Assembly: GCA_030642335.1 (NCBI GenBank)
Contig: DAOWNX010000025.1
Location: 1-8,378, forward strand
DNA: 8,378 bases
Direction: 5' to 3'
From: Caldisericota bacterium
GTDB lineage: Bacteria; Caldisericota; Caldisericia; Caldisericales; Caldisericaceae
Shown: positions 1-6,901 of the stretch, piece by piece
Layout: each line of letters begins with the position of its first letter
Numbering within the stretch: position 1 is the stretch's first letter
Notes under the pieces: model-generated
What the model saw: the letters and a program-made list of their open reading frames with translations, nothing else
The model's database searches: none
What the model was told of the DNA's origin: nothing
Position numbers and translations under genes: made by a program

Positions 1-2508
1 AAGGAATACCAAAAAACAAAAAAAATAGATGAAGATTTAACCAGTGAAATATTAGAATATCTTCATAAATTGGAAGAAAAAACTGGTAAGATATTCGGCG
101 ATAAAATAAACCCTCTACTTGTATCAGTTCGCTCCGGTGCCCCAGTCTCCATGCCGGGTATGATGGATACCATTTTAAACCTTGGCTTAAATGATGACAC
201 TGTAGAAGGGATAAAAGAGCTCACAAATAATGAACGCTTTGCATATGATAGCTACAGAAGATTTATCCAAATGTTCGGGGACGTTGCAATGGGAATTCCT
301 CGTAGTGAATTTGAAAAAATCCTCGATAACCACAAGGAAAAGCATGGATTAAAAAGCGACACAGATCTCACATCTGAAATGCTAAAAGATATAATAGCAG
401 ACTATAAAATACTTTACCAGGAAAAAACAGGAGAAAAATTTCCGCAAGACCCAATGGTACAATTATTCAGATCCATTGAAGCTGTTTTTAAATCATGGAA
501 CAATCCAAGAGCCATTTCATACAGAAACATTAATAAAATTAGTGATGAATTGGGTACCGCAGTAAACATTGTAATGATGGTATTTGGAAATATGGGTGAT
601 GACTCTGCAACAGGTGTCGCTTTCACAAGAAACCCTGCCACAGGAGAAAAGAAACTATACGGTGAATTTCTTACCAATGCACAAGGAGAAGACGTAGTAG
701 CAGGAATAAGAACTCCACTCTCGATTGATAAACTGGAGGAATTTTCCCTCACGATATTTAATCAACTTAAAGAAGCAGGAGAGAAATTAGAACAACATTA
801 CAAGGATATGCAAGATATGGAATTCACTATAGAAAAAGGGAAGCTCTACATGCTCCAGACAAGATCAGGTAAAAGAACTGCACAGGCAGCCGTAAAAGTC
901 GCCGTTAATATGATTAATGAAAATCTCATAACAAAAGAGGAAGGTATTCTTCGCATTACTCCGGTGCAAGTTGACCGGTTGCTACACAAAATGATTGACC
1001 CAACCGTGAAAGTAAATCCAATTGCAAAAGGCCTCCCCGCTTCCCCTGGCGCTGCAAGCGGCAAAGTTGTATTTGATGTAAAAGAAGCTACTAAGAGAGG
1101 AAAGGATGGAGAGGCAATAATACTTGTACGTCTGGAAACTACTCCGGAAGATATTGAGGGTATGGCACATTCAGAAGGCATTCTCACTACACGTGGTGGT
1201 ATGACAGCTCATGCTGCAGTAGTAGCGAGAGGAATGGGCAAACCCTGCATTGTAGGCGCAGAAGATATAAAAATTGACGCAGAAGGCAATAAATTTACTA
1301 CAAATGGAATTGAAGTCAAAAAAGACGAGATTATCACAATAGACGGCTCGATGGGAAATGTCATTCTTGGAGAAGTAACGATGATAGAACCAGAACTCAC
1401 ATCAGAATTGAAACAGTTACTCGCCTATTCAGATGAATTAAGAAAATTGGGAATAAGAGCAAATGCAAATACGCCCGAGGAAGCCATAAAAGCGTTAGAT
1501 TATGGCGCTGAAGGAATTGGATTATGCAGAACCGAAAGAATGTTTCTGAGTCCAGAGAGACTTCCTCTCATGCAGGACATGATTATTTCGGAATCAAAAG
1601 AAGAACGCAGTATATCGCTCAGTAAGTTGGAAGATATGCAGAAGAAAGATTTTTACGATATCCTGATAGCAATGGATGGACTTCCTGTCATCATAAGACT
1701 TTTAGATCCACCACTTCACGAATTTTTACCTCAAAAAGAGAGACTCGAAAAAGAAATTGCAGAGCTCAGAGAAAAAGGGGATGATCCGGAACTTCTTAAG
1801 AAAAAAGAAAAAAAACTTCAACGATCACAAGAACTTGCTGAATTTAACCCAATGATTGGTTTTAGAGGTTGTCGAGTGGGCATTGTCTACCCTGAGATTT
1901 ATGAAATGCAGGTAGCTGCAATAATAGAAGCTGCAATTCAGCTAAAAAAGGAAGGACATGACCCAAAACCTAAGATTATGCTCCCACTTATTGGTCATGT
2001 CAATGAAATGAAAACTCTTAGAGAAAGAACTACAACTGTCATAACAAACATATTTAGAAAAGAAGGTACAACCATCAGTTACCAAATAGGAACAATGATA
2101 GAAGTGCCTCGCGCTACTCTGACTGCTGATCAAATTGCAGAATATGCTGACTTTTTCTCATTTGGCACAAATGATCTTACACAAGCAACATTTGCATTCA
2201 GTAGAGATGATGCTGAAGCCACATTTATTCCAACTTATCTCAAGGATGGAATACTTCCCACAGAACCTTTTATCACAATAGACCAGGATGGTGTGGGAAA
2301 ACTTGTCAGGATAGGTGTTGTACTTGGGAGAAAAGCAAAAGATAATCTTGAGATAGGCATTTGCGGTGAACATGGCGGTGATCCAAAATCCATTGAGTTT
2401 TTTCACTATGCAGGCCTTGATTATGTAAGCTGCTCGCCTTTTAGGGTTCCAATTGCTCGCCTGGCTGCTGCGCAAGTAGCCGTAAAAGAAAAACTCGGAA
2501 AGGAATAA
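1..2508 (+). CDS. ppdK: Pyruvate, phosphate dikinase (5' partial)
   Basis: Cytoplasmic enzyme that interconverts PEP + AMP + PPi and pyruvate + ATP + Pi; in anaerobes it often serves glycolysis or gluconeogenesis. The frame is open from base 1 and 835 residues are visible. The TTG at 70 is internal, because recognisable PPDK sequence precedes it. Fragment numbering: the ATP-grasp part contains SVRSGAPVSMPGMM (42-55, Arg44 a nucleotide contact). The phosphohistidine domain contains GGMTAHAAVVARGMG with the phosphorylated His at 404. The PEP/pyruvate barrel contains GLCRTERMF (Arg510), RLLDPPLHEF (Arg566), GTNDLTQ (722-728) and GICGEHGGD with catalytic Cys788. Compared with the Clostridium symbiosum enzyme (His455, Cys831, recalled from memory) about 50 N-terminal residues are missing, so the full length would be near 885. 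All active-site motifs look intact. It ends one base before dgt, so co-transcription is likely. Confidence 0.97.
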   Translation, partial: KEYQKTKKIDEDLTSEILEYLHKLEEKTGKIFGDKINPLLVSVRSGAPVSMPGMMDTILNLGLNDDTVEGIKELTNNERFAYDSYRRFIQMFGDVAMGIPRSEFEKILDNHKEKHGLKSDTDLTSEMLKDIIADYKILYQEKTGEKFPQDPMVQLFRSIEAVFKSWNNPRAISYRNINKISDELGTAVNIVMMVFGNMGDDSATGVAFTRNPATGEKKLYGEFLTNAQGEDVVAGIRTPLSIDKLEEFSLTIFNQLKEAGEKLEQHYKDMQDMEFTIEKGKLYMLQTRSGKRTAQAAVKVAVNMINENLITKEEGILRITPVQVDRLLHKMIDPTVKVNPIAKGLPASPGAASGKVVFDVKEATKRGKDGEAIILVRLETTPEDIEGMAHSEGILTTRGGMTAHAAVVARGMGKPCIVGAEDIKIDAEGNKFTTNGIEVKKDEIITIDGSMGNVILGEVTMIEPELTSELKQLLAYSDELRKLGIRANANTPEEAIKALDYGAEGIGLCRTERMFLSPERLPLMQDMIISESKEERSISLSKLEDMQKKDFYDILIAMDGLPVIIRLLDPPLHEFLPQKERLEKEIAELREKGDDPELLKKKEKKLQRSQELAEFNPMIGFRGCRVGIVYPEIYEMQVAAIIEAAIQLKKEGHDPKPKIMLPLIGHVNEMKTLRERTTTVITNIFRKEGTTISYQIGTMIEVPRATLTADQIAEYADFFSFGTNDLTQATFAFSRDDAEATFIPTYLKDGILPTEPFITIDQDGVGKLVRIGVVLGRKAKDNLEIGICGEHGGDPKSIEFFHYAGLDYVSCSPFRVPIARLAAAQVAVKEKLGKE
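2497..2504 (+). promoter_or_regulatory. Shine-Dalgarno site for dgt (GGAAAGGA)
   Basis: GGAAAGGA lies inside the last ppdK codons, five bases before the GTG at 2510. It supports that GTG as the dgt start, although no ATG is nearby. The ppdK stop lies between the site and the start, an arrangement typical of translational coupling. Confidence 0.75.
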
Positions 2509-2509
2509 A

Positions 2510-3622
2510 GTGCTACGGCAAGAATACGAAAAATTAGAAACAAAGTTGCTCTCTCCATTTGCTACACTGAGCAATAAAACAAAAGGGAGAGCAACTCCGG
2601 AAAAGAAAGACCCTCATCGTACAGAATTCCAAAGAGATGTGGACAGAATTCTTTATTCCAAAGCATTCCGTAGATTACAATATAAAACTCAGGTATTTAT
2701 AGCCCCTAAGGGGGATCACTATCGCAATCGTCTCACACATACACTTGAAGTAATGACGATCAGCAGATCAATTTCCCGGGCTCTCCGCCTAAATCCGGAT
2801 CTTACCGAAGCCATCGCGTTAGGACACGACCTGGGACACTCGCCGTTCGGGCATGCTGGAGAAGCAATTATCGACAAAAAATGTAAAGAGTATAGCTCAC
2901 ATCTACATTTTTTCCACCCCGAGCAAAGCCTAAGAGTTGTAGATATCTTAGAAAAAAGACTAAAATCAAGCGGAGAAACTGTTTTTGGATTAAACCTTAC
3001 ATACGAAGTAAGAGATGGAATATTAAAGCACAGTAAGGGATTAGCAAATCTATCGGAATTAAAAAATGCTGATATGCCAGCAACCCTGGAAGGACAAATA
3101 GTAAGAATCGCTGATCGTATTGCCTATATTCACCATGATATTGACGATGCAATACGAGCAAAAATTATAAACGAAAAAGACATACCCAATTCAATACGTC
3201 AAATCTTAGGAAAATCAAATTCAAAAAGGCTTTCAACAATGATCCTTGATACAATAGAGGCAAGTAAGGGTAAAGATGAAATTTGCATAAGCAAAAACAT
3301 AGAAAATGCTATGGATAAACTGAAAAATTTTCTAACAGAGAAAGTATATATAGGTTCTTCACCCAAAAAAGAAGAGAAAAAAGTATTCAGAATGATGGCA
3401 TATCTATTCGACCATTATTACAATAACCCGGAAGATATGGGGGATTACTTAAAATATCATCCAAGCGTTCTTAGAATTAAAAATCCAATAAAATATATCA
3501 AAAAAAACAAAGAAAAAAAATTACAGGTAATTTGCGATTACCTTTCATCGATGACAGATCGTTTTGCAATTCAAACATTCTACGATATCACCACCCCAAA
3601 TCCACTGCCGCTAAACAATTAA
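2510..3622 (+). CDS. dgt: HD-domain dGTP triphosphohydrolase-like protein
   Basis: A 370-residue member of the dGTPase-like branch of the HD superfamily, which hydrolyses dGTP (or other dNTPs) to the deoxynucleoside and triphosphate and so shapes dNTP pools. The N-terminal family block is clear: LSPFATLSNKTKGR (14-27), then DPHRTEFQRDVDRI (34-47) and KAFRRLQYKTQVF (51-63). Metal-binding HD residues are His77 (RLTHT), His106-Asp107 (GHDLGHSPFGH, with His110 and His115) and Asp202 (RIADRIAYIHHD). The C-terminal third is Lys-rich and less conserved. GTG start with a good Shine-Dalgarno site, one base after the ppdK stop. The length is slightly above the roughly 330-350 residues I expect for the short form. 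Substrate range cannot be read from sequence; several family members prefer other dNTPs or need allosteric activation. Confidence 0.93.
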   Translation: MLRQEYEKLETKLLSPFATLSNKTKGRATPEKKDPHRTEFQRDVDRILYSKAFRRLQYKTQVFIAPKGDHYRNRLTHTLEVMTISRSISRALRLNPDLTEAIALGHDLGHSPFGHAGEAIIDKKCKEYSSHLHFFHPEQSLRVVDILEKRLKSSGETVFGLNLTYEVRDGILKHSKGLANLSELKNADMPATLEGQIVRIADRIAYIHHDIDDAIRAKIINEKDIPNSIRQILGKSNSKRLSTMILDTIEASKGKDEICISKNIENAMDKLKNFLTEKVYIGSSPKKEEKKVFRMMAYLFDHYYNNPEDMGDYLKYHPSVLRIKNPIKYIKKNKEKKLQVICDYLSSMTDRFAIQTFYDITTPNPLPLNN

Positions 3623-3653
3623 TCTCGGTCAATTTGCCCACTAAACCACTTAA

Positions 3654-3680
3654 TGCAACATCAAATGAATTATTTGTGCA
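3654..3680 (+). terminator. Weak AT-rich hairpin after dgt (possible attenuator)
   Basis: TGCA (3654-3657) can pair with TGCA (3677-3680), and CAAAT (3662-3666) with ATTTG (3672-3676) around the loop GAATT, with a four-base bulge on the left arm. A T-rich stretch (3691-3702) follows ten bases later. The stem is poor in GC and the T tract is displaced, so this is at best a leaky terminator or attenuator between ppdK-dgt and dnaG-rpoD. Confidence 0.2.
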
Positions 3681-3718
3681 TATGCTCCTATATTTTATTT
3701 TTAAAAATTAAAGGAAAT

Positions 3719-3748
3719 TTGTCTATTTCTTACGTATTTATATATAAT
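3719..3748 (+). promoter_or_regulatory. Promoter-like pair overlapping the dnaG start
   Basis: TTGTCT (3719-3724, four of six matches to TTGACA) is separated by 18 bases from a perfect TATAAT (3743-3748). The -10 box includes the first two bases of the dnaG ATG at 3747, so a transcript from here would begin near 3755, inside the gene. The motif pair is visible; its activity is inferred. It could be a chance match in AT-rich DNA, or a sign that the dnaG start needs revising. Confidence 0.35.
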
Positions 3749-5462
3749 GAAAGACTTAAAAGATTATATAGATGAATTGCACGAAAAAGTAGACATTGTA
3801 TCCATAATAAACCAGTACGTTAAATTAAAAAAAAGGGGACGTAACTATGTGGGATTATGCCCTTTTCACGAAGAGAAAACGCCTTCATTTGTAGTAAGCC
3901 CTGAAAAACAAATATTCCATTGTTTTGGCTGTGGAGCAAGTGGAGATGTGATAAAATTCCTTATGAAAATAGACGGAATGGATTTCAAAGAAGCAATTAC
4001 TATACTTGCCCAGGATGCTGGAATGCCTCTTCCAACATTTTCAGGTAAAAAAACTGACAAAACAGAAAAGGATAATTTACGTGAAGCAGTACAAGCCACG
4101 TCAAATTTTTTCCATGAACAAATCACAAAAGATGTCTTACTGTACCTTGAACAAAGAGGAGTAACCAAAGAAAGCATCGAAAAATTCCAGATCGGCTACG
4201 CTCCTCAAAACGGAGAAAAACTCATTGCTTCTATGAAAAAGAAAGACATTTCGCAAAATTCACTGCTTACTGCTGGTGTTTTAAAAAAAATGGATGATGG
4301 AAAAATCAAAAGTTACTTCAGAAATAGAATTATACTCCCCATATTTGATATCCAGGGGAAAATTGTTGCATTTGGTGGAAGAATATTTGGAAAAGGAGAG
4401 CCAAAATACCTAAATTCTCCCGATACCCCCATTTTTTTAAAAGGGAATTTGCTCTATCCAATTAACATCGCAAAAGAAGGTATAAGAAAAGAAAAACAAG
4501 CAATTATTGTAGAGGGATACTTCGATGCGCTCATTTTGCATCAATCCGGTATCCAAAATGTAGTGTCCTCGATGGGAACATCGTTTACAGACGCACAAGC
4601 AGGACTAATCAAACGTTACGCAGATAATGTTTGCTTCTTTTATGATGATGATACAGGTGGAAGAAAAGGAGCTGAACGGGCAGTAGAAATATGCAGCAAA
4701 AAAAATCTTACTGTAAAAATAATAGTGGAAGGCAGTGGACAGGATCCTGATGAAATTGTATTGAAAAAAGGTAAAGATGGCATTTTAGAACTTATTGACA
4801 ATGCAAAAGATCCTCTAGATTTTATCACTTCCTTTGAATTAAAAATAGAAGGAAACAATCCTTCGGGAAAAGGAAGAGTTGCAAAAAAAGTGCTGGAAAT
4901 TATAGATAAAATATCTAACAAAGTAGAGGCATATGAATATGTCAAACAATTAGGTACAATTTTGAACATTGACCCTTCTATTCTTTTCACTCAATATACT
5001 CCTGTGTCAACAAAATCCAGAAGACAAAGAGAAAAATTAAATGTAAATGATATAATGTCGAATACGGAAAAATTGCTCACACAGGCAGTCATTCAAAGAC
5101 CAGAAACATTATATAAAATACTAGAAAAAGTGGACATTAATTATTTTCCAGATTCTCGCTACAGAAAAATATTTAACATGGCAAAAAAAGACATCGAAGA
5201 AGGAATTGAGCCAAATGTAAAGAATTGGATAGAGCTTACAGAGGAAGAGCTTTCTATTGCAACAGAGCTTGCATTAAGACCTGTAGAATTTGTTAGCGAT
5301 AAAGCGATTACTCTAACAATAGAAAAAGTAAAAAAAACTATTATGCATGGAGAAATTATTGCTAAGAAGTTCAAGGAAATTCAAGAAGCAAAGAACTACG
5401 AAGAACAAAAAGAAAAAACAAAGCAATACAATGAAATTTTAAGAAAACTAAAAGGAATATGA
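3747..5462 (+). CDS. dnaG: DNA primase DnaG
   Basis: Synthesises RNA primers at the replication fork in partnership with the replicative helicase. The 571-residue protein has the full bacterial architecture. The N-terminal CHC2 zinc-binding domain has Cys38, His41, Cys59 and Cys62 (LCPFHEEKTPSF and FHCFGCGASGD). The RNA polymerase core includes YFRNRIILPIFD (190-201) and KYLNSPDTPIF (220-230). The TOPRIM fold has VEGYFD (Glu256, Asp260) and FYDDDTGG (Asp300, Asp302), where family members usually read DGDxAG. A C-terminal helical helicase-binding domain spans about 440-571. The ATG at 3747 gives the expected N-terminus, with DYIDELHEKVDIVSII aligning to other DnaGs, but no Shine-Dalgarno site sits at a usable distance: the nearest AAAGGA (3710-3715) is 31 bases upstream. 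The stop overlaps the rpoD start, so the two are probably translationally coupled. Confidence 0.97.
   Translation: MKDLKDYIDELHEKVDIVSIINQYVKLKKRGRNYVGLCPFHEEKTPSFVVSPEKQIFHCFGCGASGDVIKFLMKIDGMDFKEAITILAQDAGMPLPTFSGKKTDKTEKDNLREAVQATSNFFHEQITKDVLLYLEQRGVTKESIEKFQIGYAPQNGEKLIASMKKKDISQNSLLTAGVLKKMDDGKIKSYFRNRIILPIFDIQGKIVAFGGRIFGKGEPKYLNSPDTPIFLKGNLLYPINIAKEGIRKEKQAIIVEGYFDALILHQSGIQNVVSSMGTSFTDAQAGLIKRYADNVCFFYDDDTGGRKGAERAVEICSKKNLTVKIIVEGSGQDPDEIVLKKGKDGILELIDNAKDPLDFITSFELKIEGNNPSGKGRVAKKVLEIIDKISNKVEAYEYVKQLGTILNIDPSILFTQYTPVSTKSRRQREKLNVNDIMSNTEKLLTQAVIQRPETLYKILEKVDINYFPDSRYRKIFNMAKKDIEEGIEPNVKNWIELTEEELSIATELALRPVEFVSDKAITLTIEKVKKTIMHGEIIAKKFKEIQEAKNYEEQKEKTKQYNEILRKLKGI
5451..5456 (+). 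promoter_or_regulatory. Shine-Dalgarno site for rpoD (AAAGGA), start ambiguous
   Basis: AAAGGA ends only two bases before the ATG at 5459 and eleven bases before a second in-frame ATG at 5468. Neither distance is ideal. The second ATG is the more plausible for initiation on this site, while the first may be used by ribosomes terminating on dnaG through the ATGA overlap. The two proteins differ by three N-terminal residues. Confidence 0.5.
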
Positions 5463-6604
5463 TAAAAATGGAAGAAAGCAAAGCAAAATCTTTAAAAATG
5501 ATTAAGAATTATCAAAAAAAACTAAAAAATCTTACAAAAGAGGAGAAGGAAATAATTAGAAAACTCTTTGAAAGAGGCAGAATAACTGGATTTCTCACAT
5601 ATGACGAAATAGCAGATTCTTTTGAAAAAATTCCACTTTCAATAAAGAGAATTGATGAATTTTACACTCTTCTCACACGAGTAAATGTTATATTTTGCAG
5701 TAGCAAAAATATAACAAAAGTAAGGGGAAGTTTAACTTCAGCACGAGAATCATTAGTGCACGCTGAAATATCAGAGCTTAAAAATCCAGTCCAATCATAC
5801 CTTGCAAATATTGGAGCAATAGATTTACTTACAGCAAAAAAAGAGCAAGAATTGGGAAAACGCGTAGTTGAAGGAGACATACAGGCAAAAAAGGAACTTA
5901 CCGAGGCAAACCTACGACTTGTAGTAAGTATTGCAAAAAGGTACACAGGACATGGATTGTCGTTTCTTGACCTGGTGCAAGAAGGAAATTTAGGACTGAT
6001 TCGTGCTGTAGAGAAGTTTGATTATAGCAAAGGTTATAGGTTCTCCACATATGCTACCTGGTGGATAAGGCAGGCCATTACAAGAGCCCTGGCAGATCAA
6101 TCAAGATTAATCCGGGTGCCGGTGCATATGGTAGAAAGTATAAATAGAATTGAAAGAGCCACAAAAGAGTTAATGCAAGAACTGGGGCGCGAACCTTCAT
6201 ATAGAGAAATTTCAGAAAGAACAGAAATACCCGAAAAAAAAATCAACAAATACCTGCGTCTCGCACAACAACCACTGTCCCTGGAAATGCCAGTAGGAGA
6301 TGAAGAAGAAAGTAGACTAGAAAATTTTATCGCAGATAACCGCAATCTTACACCTGAAGGTGAAACCTTTAACTCATACTATAATGACCAGCTAACTAAA
6401 GTGATGAAACAACTTACTGAAAGAGAAAGAGAAATACTCAAACTCCGTGCAGGGCTTGGCAAAGAGTATCCTCACACACTAGAAGAAGTAGGCACAATTT
6501 TTGGAGTAACACGAGAAAGAATACGGCAAATTGAAGCAAAAGCAAAAAGAAAACTCACAAAAGAGCTAAAAGCGCTTGAGAAAACAGAAGTAACAATTGA
6601 ATAA
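5459..6604 (+). CDS. rpoD: Principal sigma-70 factor (SigA/RpoD)
   Basis: Housekeeping sigma subunit that directs RNA polymerase to -35/-10 promoters. At 381 residues it is the short group 1 form without the long non-conserved insert of proteobacterial RpoD. Residues about 28-85 look like region 1.1 (FERGRITGFLTYDEIADSF). Region 1.2 has NPVQSYLANIG (109-119). Region 2 is nearly canonical: LDLVQEGNLGLIRAVEKFDY, then FSTYATWWIRQAITRA (195-210) with Gln205 and Thr208 at the E. coli Q437/T440 -10-reading positions. Region 4.2 has TLEEVG and VTRERIRQIEAKA with Arg352, Glu353 and Gln357 matching E. coli R584/E585/Q589. Canonical TATAAT and TTGACA-like promoters are therefore expected. Oddity: after AKRKL (362-366) the usual RHPSR block is replaced by TKELKALEK and the protein ends. 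A nine-base A run (6234-6242) lies in region 3. The gene overlaps dnaG by four bases (ATGA). Confidence 0.97.
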   Translation: MIKMEESKAKSLKMIKNYQKKLKNLTKEEKEIIRKLFERGRITGFLTYDEIADSFEKIPLSIKRIDEFYTLLTRVNVIFCSSKNITKVRGSLTSARESLVHAEISELKNPVQSYLANIGAIDLLTAKKEQELGKRVVEGDIQAKKELTEANLRLVVSIAKRYTGHGLSFLDLVQEGNLGLIRAVEKFDYSKGYRFSTYATWWIRQAITRALADQSRLIRVPVHMVESINRIERATKELMQELGREPSYREISERTEIPEKKINKYLRLAQQPLSLEMPVGDEEESRLENFIADNRNLTPEGETFNSYYNDQLTKVMKQLTEREREILKLRAGLGKEYPHTLEEVGTIFGVTRERIRQIEAKAKRKLTKELKALEKTEVTIE

Positions 6605-6659
6605 TCACGATAAACATGTTCCACTTAATGAAACACCTACTCAGCACCAGTAATTCCAT
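6555..6659 (-). CDS. Possible 34-residue hydrophobic micro-ORF, convergent with rpoD
   Basis: On the minus strand an ATG (6659-6657) lies five bases after AAAGGAG (6671-6665), a textbook Shine-Dalgarno arrangement and one of the best in the window. The frame runs 34 codons to a TGA at 6557-6555. The product starts MELLVLSRCFIKWN, and residues 15-34 form one hydrophobic stretch broken only by Gln21, Ser27 and Gln28, so a single-pass membrane peptide is possible. I recognise no family. Its last 50 bases are antisense to the rpoD 3' end, where Lys/Glu/Ala codons read backwards as Leu/Phe/Ser, so part of the hydrophobicity is expected by chance. The best upstream promoter match is poor: TTGAAA (6719-6714) and TATGAA (6698-6693) with a 15-base spacer. 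Real coding is uncertain. Confidence 0.22.
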   Translation of the reverse strand: MELLVLSRCFIKWNMFIVIIQLLLLFSQALLALL

Positions 6660-6842
6660 TTTATCTCCTTTCTCATTTTATATAAAGATATATTCATATT
6701 CATGCTCTCGTATTTTCAAATAAAATTTATCTAATTTGCTAGCATTGTCTATACAGAACAATCTATTATTTTAAAAACATTAAGAGCTATATATATTCAT
6801 TATCATTACAAAAAAAATGCCAAATATACACCCTATCTTTAC
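6605..6842. other. AT-rich intergenic stretch without a recognised gene
   Basis: After the rpoD stop the sequence becomes markedly AT-rich, and from about 6650 to 6800 T-rich on the + strand, unlike the A-rich coding strands of the neighbours. It holds an AACATGTT palindrome (6614-6621 region), tandem ATTCAT copies (6692-6697 and 6698-6703, with a third at 6795-6800), and a short inverted repeat ATTGT/ACAAT (6744-6748 and 6758-6762). There is no GC-rich stem followed by a T run, so I cannot assign a rho-independent terminator to the rpoD transcript. Confidence 0.6.
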
Positions 6843-6870
6843 TTGTAAGTTTTGTTAAACAATTTATAAT
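6843..6870 (+). promoter_or_regulatory. Promoter of the phosphorylase-psuG operon
   Basis: TTGTAA (6843-6848) and a perfect TATAAT (6865-6870) are separated by 16 bases, which fits the canonical sigma factor encoded just upstream. Transcription would begin near 6877, giving a leader of about 25 bases that carries the AGGAGG site. The position and short leader make this the most convincing promoter in the window. Confidence 0.65.
6852..6862. promoter_or_regulatory. Palindrome in promoter spacer, candidate operator
   Basis: TTGTTAAACAA is a perfect inverted repeat of two five-base arms around one A, lying between the -35 and -10 boxes of the promoter above. A repressor bound here would block polymerase. 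No regulator gene is in the window and I do not recognise the motif as a known operator, so the role is inferred from position and symmetry. Confidence 0.35.
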
Positions 6871-6889
6871 TGAAAAATGAATAACTATT

Positions 6890-6895
6890 AGGAGG
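6890..6895 (+). promoter_or_regulatory. Shine-Dalgarno site AGGAGG for the phosphorylase
   Basis: A perfect AGGAGG, six bases before the ATG at 6902, fixes that start and predicts efficient initiation. The short leader has room for little other than this site. Confidence 0.85.
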
Positions 6896-6901
6896 CAAAT
6901 A

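Noticed and set aside
414..1400. Several open frames of about 60-113 codons on the minus strand within ppdK
   Set aside because: They are antisense shadows of an unambiguous PPDK frame, with no ribosome binding site or family resemblance that I can see.
2158..2574. A 138-codon minus-strand frame across the ppdK-dgt junction
   Set aside because: It is antisense to two well-supported genes and has the Ser/Cys/Phe-rich composition typical of reading AT-rich coding DNA backwards.
3825..3838. A8-G4 run in dnaG as a programmed frameshift site
   Set aside because: It lies near codon 28, before the zinc motif, and a shift there would destroy the primase; I see no stimulating stem or internal Shine-Dalgarno site arranged for frameshifting.
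4644..4661. DnaG metal motif DDDTGG in place of the usual DGDxAG
   Set aside because: Both catalytic aspartates (300 and 302) remain, the middle position varies in the TOPRIM family, and the rest of the protein is intact, so inactivation is unlikely.
6641..6703. A 20-codon minus-strand frame just upstream of the candidate micro-ORF
   Set aside because: Its ribosome binding site is weak; it overlaps the better-supported frame and is too short to judge.
6616..6723. A 35-codon + strand frame in the gap after rpoD
   Set aside because: There is no Shine-Dalgarno site before its ATG, and the product is low-complexity Ser/Tyr/Ile sequence.
6744..6762. ATTGT/ACAAT inverted repeat as a terminator for rpoD
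   Set aside because: The five-base AT-rich stem with a nine-base loop is too weak and has no continuous T run after it.
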